Below are positions 7,993 through 14,670 of a stretch of DNA of 33,123 nucleotides, piece after piece. The notes beneath the pieces are model-generated. The model was not told the DNA's origin, searched no databases, and worked only from the letters and a program-made list of their open reading frames with translations. Every line of letters starts with the position of its first letter. The first letter of the stretch is position 1. Source of the stretch: JAFAXD01 sp035472475 (lineage in GTDB: Bacteria > Pseudomonadota > Alphaproteobacteria > Rhizobiales > Xanthobacteraceae); NCBI GenBank assembly GCA_035472475.1, contig DATIPA010000028.1, forward strand, positions 1 to 33,123, written 5' to 3'. The position numbers were made by a program, and so were the translations under genes.

Positions 7993-8994
7993 CTACCGCG
8001 TCAAATACCGGCGCACCGAGAACAAATGCAAATTGAACCTCTGCGCCACCAAACCCCAGATTCCCTCGCGCGCGCGCAGCATGATCGCCACGGCGACCAC
8101 ACCCAGGAGGATCAGGTACCAGGTGCCGTAATCCGCCAGCACTTCGCGCAGCGCGAAGTAGATCAGCATGCCGATGATCGGACCCTCGAGCGTGCCAATG
8201 CCGCCGATCACCACCATGAAGATCACGACCACCGTCCAGTCATTGATGCTGAAGCCGGCTTCCGGCGAAACGCGCAGTTTCTGCAGGAAGATAAACGCTC
8301 CCACCACACCGGTCGCAGCAGCCGTCACCACGTAGATCATCATTTTGGTGCTGTAGGTGTCGACGCCAAGGCTCTCCGAAGCGCGCTCCGAGTCGCGGAT
8401 CGCAGTCAGTGCCAGGCCGTGTTTGGAACGCAGCAACAGATAAACGGTGACGCTGACAGCAACGGCAATTGCGAGCGCGATCCAGTAGACGATGAGTTCG
8501 CGTCCCGCCCGATCGGGCGCGATCTCGCGCACGATCGCCGGCGTCAGGCTCATGCCCGATCCGGCGCCGAGCGGCGTCATCAGGCTGACGCCGAGCTGCA
8601 GCGCCTCGGCCAGCACCCAGGTGCCGACCGCGAAGTACGCGCCGCGCAACCGAAACACCAGGAGCGCCATCGGTACCGACATCAGCGCACAGACCGGTGC
8701 CGCCAGGGCGAGCGCGAGCAGGGGGTGCACGCCGAACTGGCTCGAGAGGTAGAACAGCGTGTACCCGCCAATCCCGACAAATGCCTGTTGCCCGACTGAG
8801 ACGAGGCCGGCGTAGCCGGCGAGCAGGTTCCACAGCTGCGCAAGCGCGAGGTAGTAGGCCATTTCCGAGACCAACCGCATGGTGCCGGAATCGCCCCAGT
8901 AGGGCAGGCTCGCCAGCAATACGACAATCGCGATCACCACGATCGCAAAGGCCCGGCTTTCGCGCGTCGCGCGTTCGACTTTGAACGCGGCCAT
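7993..8994 (-). CDS. livM: LIV-type ABC transporter permease LivM (transporter 1)
   Basis: A 333-residue integral membrane protein of the branched-chain amino acid/amide permease family. It has multiple hydrophobic helices, the hallmark WNLLAGYAGLVSVGQQAFVGIGGY near the N-terminus, and the coupling-helix region around LTAIRDSERASESLGVD that contacts the ATPases. GGIGTLEGPIIG is also characteristic. The ATG at 8994 overlaps the livH stop by one base (TGATG), giving tight coupling; the longer open frame upstream lies inside livH and is rejected. It is the last gene of the minus-strand cluster and is followed by a hairpin. LIV-type permeases of this order often carry aromatic acids or amides, not only amino acids, and the neighbouring aromatic genes favour such a ligand. 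Confidence 0.92.
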   Translation of the reverse strand: MAAFKVERATRESRAFAIVVIAIVVLLASLPYWGDSGTMRLVSEMAYYLALAQLWNLLAGYAGLVSVGQQAFVGIGGYTLFYLSSQFGVHPLLALALAAPVCALMSVPMALLVFRLRGAYFAVGTWVLAEALQLGVSLMTPLGAGSGMSLTPAIVREIAPDRAGRELIVYWIALAIAVAVSVTVYLLLRSKHGLALTAIRDSERASESLGVDTYSTKMMIYVVTAAATGVVGAFIFLQKLRVSPEAGFSINDWTVVVIFMVVIGGIGTLEGPIIGMLIYFALREVLADYGTWYLILLGVVAVAIMLRAREGIWGLVAQRFNLHLFSVRRYLTR

Positions 8995-9857
8995 CAGTCC
9001 CTCGTGCGCGGGAAGAACCCGCTCGGGCGGATGATCAGAATGATGAGAAACGCGATGTGGCCAGCGAGGATCTGCCAGGTCGGCGACAGTGCCGCGCCAA
9101 TCGCCTGCGCGATGCCGAGCACCATGCCGCCGAGCAGTGTGCCCCACAGGCTGCCGAGGCCGCCGATGATCACGGCTTCAAACGCGAAGATCAGCCGGAT
9201 CGGGCCGGCGGCTGGATCAAAGTTGGTGCGGATCGCCATCAGCACCCCGGCGAGCGCCGTGAAGATCATCGCGATCGCCAGCCCGAGCGCATAGAGGTGG
9301 CGATTGTCGATCCCCATCAGTTCGGCAGTTTCGGCGTCATCCGAGGTAGCGCGAAATGCGCGGCCGAGCGCGGTGCGGTAGAACAGGAGCTGGAGGCCGG
9401 CGATTGCGACGATCGCGGTCGCGAACACGATCAGCGGATAGACCCCTATCGCGATGCCGCCGACCGCGATGCTTTGGGTCTCAAGTGCGCCGGCCTGCAG
9501 GCGGCGATTATCCGCGCCGAAAGCCTCCAGCAGCACGTTTTCGATGATCACCGACAGGCCGAACGTGACCAGCAGCGGCGGCAGCAGGCCGCCGCTCAAT
9601 GTCTGGTTCAATAACCCGCGCTGCAGCAGATAGCCGAGGCAGAACATCACTGGCATCACGATCACCAACGAGGCAATCGGGTACATCCCGGTCGCGTTGA
9701 TCACCATCAGGCCGATATAGGCCGACAGCACGATCAGGTCGCCGTGCGCGATGTTCACCAGCCGCATGATGCCGAACGACAGCGAGAGCCCGATAGCGAA
9801 CAGCGCGTAGAGGCCGCCCAGCAGCGCGCCTTGGATAACAATCTGCACGGCGTTCAT
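8994..9857 (-). CDS. livH: LIV-type ABC transporter permease LivH (transporter 1)
   Basis: A 287-residue membrane permease. The N-terminus GALLGGLYALFAIGLSLSFGIMRLVNIAHGD is characteristic of LivH (the motif spans about residues 10-40). The cytoplasmic coupling segment ALGRAFRATSDDAETAELMGID and the late motif FEAVIIGGLGSLWGTLLGG also match. Hydrophobicity predicts about eight helices. It starts 3 nt after the livF stop and shares one base with the livM start. It pairs with LivM to form the translocation channel of transporter 1. Confidence 0.93.
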   Translation of the reverse strand: MNAVQIVIQGALLGGLYALFAIGLSLSFGIMRLVNIAHGDLIVLSAYIGLMVINATGMYPIASLVIVMPVMFCLGYLLQRGLLNQTLSGGLLPPLLVTFGLSVIIENVLLEAFGADNRRLQAGALETQSIAVGGIAIGVYPLIVFATAIVAIAGLQLLFYRTALGRAFRATSDDAETAELMGIDNRHLYALGLAIAMIFTALAGVLMAIRTNFDPAAGPIRLIFAFEAVIIGGLGSLWGTLLGGMVLGIAQAIGAALSPTWQILAGHIAFLIILIIRPSGFFPRTRD

Positions 9858-9860
9858 CGC

Positions 9861-10559
9861 CTACACACCGAAATACGCGCTGGTGATCGCCGCGCGATTA
9901 AAACCGTGGCTCTGCGCCGTGAGGGCGACCCTGCCTTCCAGGAAACAATAGAACCGGGCTGACGCGTCGAGCGCGCGGTTGATGTCCTGCTCGACGATGA
10001 TGAGCGTCATGCCCTCGTTGGTAACGGTCGACAGCCGCGCGTAGATGTCGCGGATGACGACCGGCGCCAGTCCGAGCGAAAGTTCATCGCACAACAGCAG
10101 GCGCGGGTTGGACATCAGCGCACGCCCGATCGCGGTCATCTGCTGCTGGCCGCCCGAGAGCAAGGTCGCCGGCCGGTCGCGGTGCTCGGCGAGCATCGGA
10201 AACAGCTCATAGACGCGTGCCAGCGTCCACGCGCCGGCGCGTCCGCTGTGGGCGCCGAGCATGAGATTTTCCTCAACCGAAAGGCTCGGAAACAGCCGGC
10301 GGCCTTCAGGCACCATGGCGATGCCGAGCCGTACGATCTCATGCGCCGTGAGGTCGCCGATCGGGCGCCCGTCAAACATTACCATCTCGTTGCCGCACGG
10401 CAGTACGCCAGCAACGGCGCGCAGGAACGTGGTCTTGCCCGCGCCGTTGGCGCCGATCACCGCGATCGTATCGCCCTCGTCTACGGTGACATCGATATCG
10501 AACAGCGCCTGGAAATCACCGTAGAACGCGCGCAGGGAGCGGGTTTGCAACAAACTCAT
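9861..10559 (-). CDS. livF: LIV-type ABC transporter ATPase LivF (transporter 1)
   Basis: A 232-residue ATPase with Walker A GANGAGKTT (36-44), a canonical signature LSGGQ (134-138), Walker B LLLCDE (154-159) and, at the H-loop position, Gln191 in IIVEQD. Gln at that site is usual for LivF proteins. Its ATG lies 44 nt inside the end of livG, an unusually long overlap, but no later start would keep Walker A in place, so the overlap appears real. The canonical signature would complement the Walker A of LivG, whose own signature is degenerate. Together they would power transporter 1. Confidence 0.93.
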   Translation of the reverse strand: MSLLQTRSLRAFYGDFQALFDIDVTVDEGDTIAVIGANGAGKTTFLRAVAGVLPCGNEMVMFDGRPIGDLTAHEIVRLGIAMVPEGRRLFPSLSVEENLMLGAHSGRAGAWTLARVYELFPMLAEHRDRPATLLSGGQQQMTAIGRALMSNPRLLLCDELSLGLAPVVIRDIYARLSTVTNEGMTLIIVEQDINRALDASARFYCFLEGRVALTAQSHGFNRAAITSAYFGV

Positions 10560-11280
10560 CAGCCGGAATCCCCATGTAGACTTCCTTGACCCGAGCGTCC
10601 GCCATCACGGCCTTGGGAGCACCCTCGGCCAGCTTTTGTCCGAAATTCATGACGATCAGCCGGCTCGCAACCGAGACCAGCGCGTGCACGATATGCTCGA
10701 TCCAGACGATGGTGGTGCCGCGGGCGTGGATCGCCCGGATGGTTCCGACCAGCGCATTGGTCTCGTGTTCGGAAAGCCCGCCCGCGATCTCGTCGAGCAG
10801 GAGCAGCTTGGGATTGAGTGCGAGCGCGCGCGCGAGCTCAAGCCGCTTGCGCTGCAACAACGTCAGCGTGCGCGCCGGCACGTTCGCGCGCCCGACCAGC
10901 TCGGTCAGTTCCAGCACTTCGGCGCAGTGGGCGTAACTTTCACGCTCGCTGCGACGGCCGCCAAAGATCGCACCAACCAGCAGGTTCTCAAACACCGTCA
11001 TATGGGTGAACGGTTGCGGAATCTGATAGGAGCGCCCGATCCCGAGCCGCGAGCGAGCGTGCGGCTCCTGCGCGGTGATGTCGGTGCCGGCGAATATGAC
11101 TCGTCCAGCATCGGGTGCGACGTCGCCGGTGATCAGGTTGAACATGGTCGACTTGCCGGCGCCATTCGGCCCGATGACGCCGAGCGCCTCACCCTCCTCG
11201 ACCGCGAGGGTGAGGTTATCGGTCGCTCTGAGCGCGCCGTAGAATTTCGAGACTCCGGCGAGCTCGAGCAAAACGGGCAT
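10516..11280 (-). CDS. livG: LIV-type ABC transporter ATPase LivG (transporter 1), degenerate signature
   Basis: A 254-residue ATPase with Walker A GPNGAGKST (37-45), Walker B LLLLDE (159-164) and H-loop His196 (WIEH). The ABC signature, normally LSYGQQR in LivG, reads LTLLQRK (139-145); both the Gly pair and the Ser are lost. The surrounding RLELARAL is conserved, so this is a genuine substitution and not a frameshift. The C-terminal VKEVYMGI is the LivG hallmark. The gene starts 110 nt after the binding-protein stop, with a palindromic repeat in that gap, and its end overlaps livF by 44 nt. Confidence 0.92.
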   Translation of the reverse strand: MPVLLELAGVSKFYGALRATDNLTLAVEEGEALGVIGPNGAGKSTMFNLITGDVAPDAGRVIFAGTDITAQEPHARSRLGIGRSYQIPQPFTHMTVFENLLVGAIFGGRRSERESYAHCAEVLELTELVGRANVPARTLTLLQRKRLELARALALNPKLLLLDEIAGGLSEHETNALVGTIRAIHARGTTIVWIEHIVHALVSVASRLIVMNFGQKLAEGAPKAVMADARVKEVYMGIPADEFVANPLPARVLR

Positions 11281-11296
11281 GTTGGGATCTAAGATA

Positions 11297-11391
11297 CATC
11301 CCGATTCAGCGGAATCGGGATGCGTTCCAGAGTTTTATTTTTGCGCATGTCCTGTTCGGAAAACCGGTATCCACTTTTCCGGGACATGCGC
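11297..11391. repeat. palindromic intergenic element (two hairpins) between binding-protein gene and livG
   Basis: Two stacked dyads fill most of the 110-nt gap. The first is a perfect 11-bp stem (CATCCCGATTC at 11297-11307, GAATCGGGATG at 11312-11322) with a 4-nt loop. The second has an outer 10-bp stem (GCGCATGTCC at 11343-11352, GGACATGCGC at 11382-11391), a 4-nt bulge, and an inner 7-bp stem (CGGAAAA at 11357-11363, TTTTCCG at 11375-11381). Its last base is the first base of the TAG stop of the binding-protein gene on the opposite reading. From memory, the core GGAAAACCGGTATCCACTTTTCC resembles a repeat common in Bradyrhizobium and relatives. It could act as an mRNA-stabilising or attenuating hairpin after the binding-protein cistron. 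Confidence 0.75.
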
Positions 11392-12692
11392 TAGTACGAG
11401 ATCGGCTCGAACGGGCTGTCGAGGGGGATTTCGGGCGCGGTCTTGTTGTAGACGATGTTGAGATCGTATTTGAACCTTTTGCCCGGCTTCCACTGGCCGC
11501 CGACCAGCGGCGTGGTGCACACGTTCGGCACCGGGTTCTTGGGCCCGCCTCCCTTCCAGGTGAGAGGGCCGACCAGCGAGTTGTAGTCGGTGGTCTTGAT
11601 GGCGTCGCGGATGTCCTCGGGCGTGAGCTTCTTGGCGCGTTTGAGGACATCGATCGCGACTTCGATGTTCGCGTGCTTGAACCCGATCGGTTGAGTCCAC
11701 TGCTTGCCGGTCGCCGCCGTGTAGGCGTCGCAGAATTGCTGGGCGGTCTGACCGGTCAGGCCGGACTTGAACGGATGGTGCTGCGACCACCACACCTCGG
11801 TTGAGGTACCGGTACCGCGGTTGCCAAGCGCCTCCACCGCCGACGGGAACAGCAACGCCTTGGGCGGGGTCATGATCTTCGGGCGGTAGCCCTGCTGGGC
11901 GCACTGGGTCCAGAACGTCACGAATTGCGGCGGGTTGAAAATTCCGCAGGCGATCTCGCAGTTGTTGGCCTTGAGCTGCCCGATCTGCGCGGTGAAATCC
12001 TCGCTGAGCGGTGGATAAAGACCGAGATTGACCACGTCGAGACCCTTCTTGCGGAAGGTCGGCGGCATGCCGTGGTCTTCATTATTGGCGGCGATCCCGT
12101 CCGGGTCGTTGGTGAGCATCAGGCCCACCTTCTTGTTGGTCGGCAGCGACAGCCACATGTCGGCGAACAGATTGGCCACCATGCCGAAGCCCCAGAAGAA
12201 GTGGTAGGTCCACTCGAAGCCTTTGGCTGGATTGCCCTTGCGCCCGAAGAAGAAGTCTTCCCATGGATCGTCAGCGGTTATGCAGGGAACGCCGGCGAGC
12301 TCGCATTGGTCGGCGACCGGAATGACTGTGTCACCGGTCGACGAGCCGATCATGATGTCGACCTTGTCGCGGTTGATGAGCTGCGCGGTGACTTCCGACG
12401 CCCGGTTCGGGTTGGACTGGCTGTCGCGATAGACGATCTCGATCGGATGCTGCTCGCCCGCAATGGTGATCCCCGGGGCCAGCACCTTGCGGGCTTCGGC
12501 GAGCACCCATTGATCGGCTTCGCCGAAGGCGGCGATCGGCCCGGTTGCCGGGCTCACCATTCCGATCTTCACTGGGCGGCCAGCGGCGCGGGCTGTGGCG
12601 AACAGCCTGGGCGCGGTGATGGCGCCAGCGGCGCCGACCCCCACGGCCTTAATGACCTTGCGGCGCGACGGATAATTGCGATTTTCGATCAT
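11391..12692 (-). CDS. LIV-type ABC transporter substrate-binding protein, Tat-exported (transporter 1)
   Basis: A 433-residue periplasmic binding protein of the type I (Peripla_BP_6) fold. The N-terminus has a twin-arginine motif (SRRKVIK, residues 9-15), a hydrophobic stretch and an Ala-x-Ala-type end, indicating Tat export. The mature part begins VKIGMVSPATGPIAAFGE, typical of ligand-binding proteins of LIV systems, and DIMIGSSTGDTVIPVADQ follows as the ligand pocket region. ATG 12692 is chosen because GGGGAGGAAG lies about 7 nt upstream; the longer open frame adds a nonsense extension. A promoter candidate lies just upstream. The first gene of the transport operon, it follows the cytochrome gene by 170 nt. 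The ligand is unknown; an aromatic or heterocyclic acid is suggested by the neighbours. Confidence 0.92.
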   Translation of the reverse strand: MIENRNYPSRRKVIKAVGVGAAGAITAPRLFATARAAGRPVKIGMVSPATGPIAAFGEADQWVLAEARKVLAPGITIAGEQHPIEIVYRDSQSNPNRASEVTAQLINRDKVDIMIGSSTGDTVIPVADQCELAGVPCITADDPWEDFFFGRKGNPAKGFEWTYHFFWGFGMVANLFADMWLSLPTNKKVGLMLTNDPDGIAANNEDHGMPPTFRKKGLDVVNLGLYPPLSEDFTAQIGQLKANNCEIACGIFNPPQFVTFWTQCAQQGYRPKIMTPPKALLFPSAVEALGNRGTGTSTEVWWSQHHPFKSGLTGQTAQQFCDAYTAATGKQWTQPIGFKHANIEVAIDVLKRAKKLTPEDIRDAIKTTDYNSLVGPLTWKGGGPKNPVPNVCTTPLVGGQWKPGKRFKYDLNIVYNKTAPEIPLDSPFEPISY

Positions 12693-12724
12693 GTTCGGCT
12701 TCCTCCCCAGATTATGTTGCGGCA

Positions 12725-12754
12725 ATTCTATCGCTGGCTTGCCGGCGATGGCAA
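12725..12754 (-). promoter_or_regulatory. candidate sigma70-type promoter of the LIV transporter 1 operon
   Basis: On the minus strand TTGCCA (12754-12749) and TAGAAT (12730-12725) are separated by 18 bp. Each box is a 5/6 match to the consensus. The predicted transcription start near 12717 would give a leader of about 25 nt ending with the strong ribosome binding site of the binding-protein gene. No operator-like dyad is obvious beside it. Confidence 0.4.
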
Positions 12755-12862
12755 TCAGTCGCACGCGGTTGCGACGATTGCGCCGAGCAGGCGCGCCGGC
12801 GGTGCCCTCGGCACACAACATTGGTACGCCGCTTGCTTTGCGACGTGCGGGCTACCGCTGGT

Positions 12863-14122
12863 TCAGCGCAGCGCGCGGACCGCGGCCGGGGTCACGTCGC
12901 CCTTCTGTCCGCCGAAACTGATGCGCAGATAATTCGCAAGATCAGCGGCTTGCTGATCGCTTAATTTGTCGGCAAACCCCGGCATTGCCTGCATGCTTTG
13001 CAGATAAGGGAAATTCTGTGCTGCCATCCCGTCCAGCATGGAAACAATCAGATTGCGCGGATCGGTAAGACGTAGCGTGGTGTTGCCGCGCATCGCCACG
13101 ACGGTGTTGGGGATGCCGTCCCCGTCAAGTCCGTGGCACCCGGCGCAGAGTGCCACGTAGCTGGTACGCCCCGGACTTGTCGCCGCAATCGCCGGAGCAG
13201 GCGGCAATGAGACCGGGGGCGGCGGCGTATCGCCCATGAGATATTTGACGGCCTTGACCAAGTCGTTGGGTGTCAGACGCCGGGTGCTGAGCATGACGAC
13301 CGGATGCATGTCGCTGAATGCCGAGCCATCTTCGGTCAATCCGCTCCCGAGGAAATCGCGCAATGCGGCCGCGGTCCAGCCGCGCGCGGCCAAGCCCGCC
13401 GGCGTGATGTCGGGCGCCTCGAAGCGGCCGAGCGCGAAGCCGGTCATCGGCCGCGACAACTCCATCTGCCCCAGCATCCCGCGCGGCGTGTGGCATTCGC
13501 CGCAATGACCGAGGACGTCGACCAGGTAGCGGCCGCGCTGCCACGCGGGTGAGCTTCCGACCGAGACGGCGGGCAGACTGTCGGTCAGGAACAACAGGTT
13601 CCATCCGCGCATGCCCAACCGGACGTTGAACGGGAACCGCAGATTGGTGACGACGTTCGGCACCTGGGCCGGTCGAAGCCGCATCACATAGGCATAGATC
13701 GCATCGGAATCTTCGCGCGTCATGCCGCGATACGAAGTGTAGGGCATCGCCGGGTAAAGCTGTTGCCCGTCGCGCCGCACCCCGTCATGCAGCGCGCGCC
13801 AGAAATCGTCGGCGCTCCAACGACCGATTCCATAATCAGGGTCGGGCGTAATGTTGGTCGCGTAAATCGTGCCGAACCCGCTCGGCATGGCGAGGCCGCC
13901 CGCAAATGGCGCACCGCCGGGAGCCGTGTGACAGGCCGCGCAATCCGCGGCTTCGGCCAGGTACTTGCCGCGCGCAACGACGTCCGCGGGCGCGTTGACA
14001 ACCTGCACCGGACCGTCGGTCTTGCCGCGCAGCAGGTTGGTCGAGATGAACACGCCGATGGCGATGCCGGCGAGCACGCCGAGTCCGATCACCCAACGCC
14101 ACAGGTGGCGAGGCCTGCTCAT
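12863..14122 (-). CDS. membrane-anchored tri-haem cytochrome c (electron acceptor of Mo hydroxylase)
   Basis: A 419-residue protein with an N-terminal signal anchor (about 8-27) and three haem c sites: CAACH (61-65), CGECH (207-211) and CAGCH (326-330). Candidate axial Met residues occur in YPAMPY (126), FSDMHP (272) and near MPGFADKLSDQQAADLANYL. This matches the tri-haem cytochrome subunits of alcohol/aldehyde dehydrogenases and of IorAB/nicotinate-hydroxylase-type Mo enzymes. Its ATG overlaps the stop of the 2Fe-2S subunit by ATGA, so the two are translated together. It should take electrons from the Mo/Fe-S enzyme in the periplasm and pass them to the terminal oxidase chain. A proline-rich linker (about 298-312) separates the second and third haem domains. 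Confidence 0.9.
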   Translation of the reverse strand: MSRPRHLWRWVIGLGVLAGIAIGVFISTNLLRGKTDGPVQVVNAPADVVARGKYLAEAADCAACHTAPGGAPFAGGLAMPSGFGTIYATNITPDPDYGIGRWSADDFWRALHDGVRRDGQQLYPAMPYTSYRGMTREDSDAIYAYVMRLRPAQVPNVVTNLRFPFNVRLGMRGWNLLFLTDSLPAVSVGSSPAWQRGRYLVDVLGHCGECHTPRGMLGQMELSRPMTGFALGRFEAPDITPAGLAARGWTAAALRDFLGSGLTEDGSAFSDMHPVVMLSTRRLTPNDLVKAVKYLMGDTPPPPVSLPPAPAIAATSPGRTSYVALCAGCHGLDGDGIPNTVVAMRGNTTLRLTDPRNLIVSMLDGMAAQNFPYLQSMQAMPGFADKLSDQQAADLANYLRISFGGQKGDVTPAAVRALR

Positions 14123-14670
14123 ACCGTAGTCCGCGTCAGGCCGGGGGTCTTCAGGATCAGGTCGCGAACGGCCTCGTAATAGCGGACATACCCCGTGCAG
14201 CGGCAGATGTGTCTCTCGAGCGCTGCCGCAACCGTCGTTTCCACGTCCCTGCGCGCGATCGGCGACCGCCGCAGCCGTTCGATCAGCACGGTTGCAGCGT
14301 TGACAAAACCCGGCGTGCAGTAGCCGCATTGAAAGCTGAAGTAATCAAGAAATGCCTGCTGCACCGGCGACAGCGTCGTGACTTCGCCCTTGTCATTGCG
14401 AGGGGCGATCCCTTCAACGGTGCGTATGCGCTTGCCGTTGAAGAAATCAGCGCCGGTGATGCAGGTAGGCACCGTCTCGCTGGTCTGATCGTCGCGGTCC
14501 CAGATCACCACGCATGCGTGGCAGATGCCCTGGCCGCAGCCGAGCCGCGACGCTGTCAGATCAAGCATCTCGTGCAACACGTCGATCATCATCATGCCTT
14601 CGGGCACGTCGATCGGTCCGTGCTGCTTGCCGTTGATCGTCACGGTGAGCGGGCGGGTTGGAAGGCTCAT
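14119..14670 (-). CDS. 2Fe-2S subunit of molybdenum hydroxylase (IorA-like)
   Basis: A 183-residue small subunit of the xanthine oxidase superfamily. The N-terminal plant-ferredoxin domain has Cys residues in GCGQGICHACVV plus the later VPTC; the C-terminal helical domain has CGYCTPGF and HICRCTGYVRY, so both [2Fe-2S] clusters are complete. The His in GICHAC replaces a Gly common in the family, and the stretch before the fourth Cys is longer than usual. There is no signal peptide; by family precedent it would be carried through the Tat pathway with the large subunit. The start at 14670 overlaps the large-subunit stop by ATGA and the cytochrome start overlaps its own stop by ATGA, so all three genes form one translationally coupled unit. 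Confidence 0.92.
   Translation of the reverse strand: MSLPTRPLTVTINGKQHGPIDVPEGMMMIDVLHEMLDLTASRLGCGQGICHACVVIWDRDDQTSETVPTCITGADFFNGKRIRTVEGIAPRNDKGEVTTLSPVQQAFLDYFSFQCGYCTPGFVNAATVLIERLRRSPIARRDVETTVAAALERHICRCTGYVRYYEAVRDLILKTPGLTRTTV

Noticed and set aside
7906..8799. 297-codon plus-strand frame opposite livM
   Set aside because: Its composition (His, Asp, Arg, Gln) is typical of antisense to a membrane protein, and the livM motifs on the minus strand are clear.
11297..11391. CRISPR array or transposon end
   Set aside because: Only single-copy palindromes are present, with no spacer periodicity, no transposase gene and no target duplication.
11925..12932. 335-codon plus-strand open frame opposite the binding-protein gene
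   Set aside because: It lies antisense to a clear Tat-type binding protein and runs into non-coding DNA; no recognisable domain.
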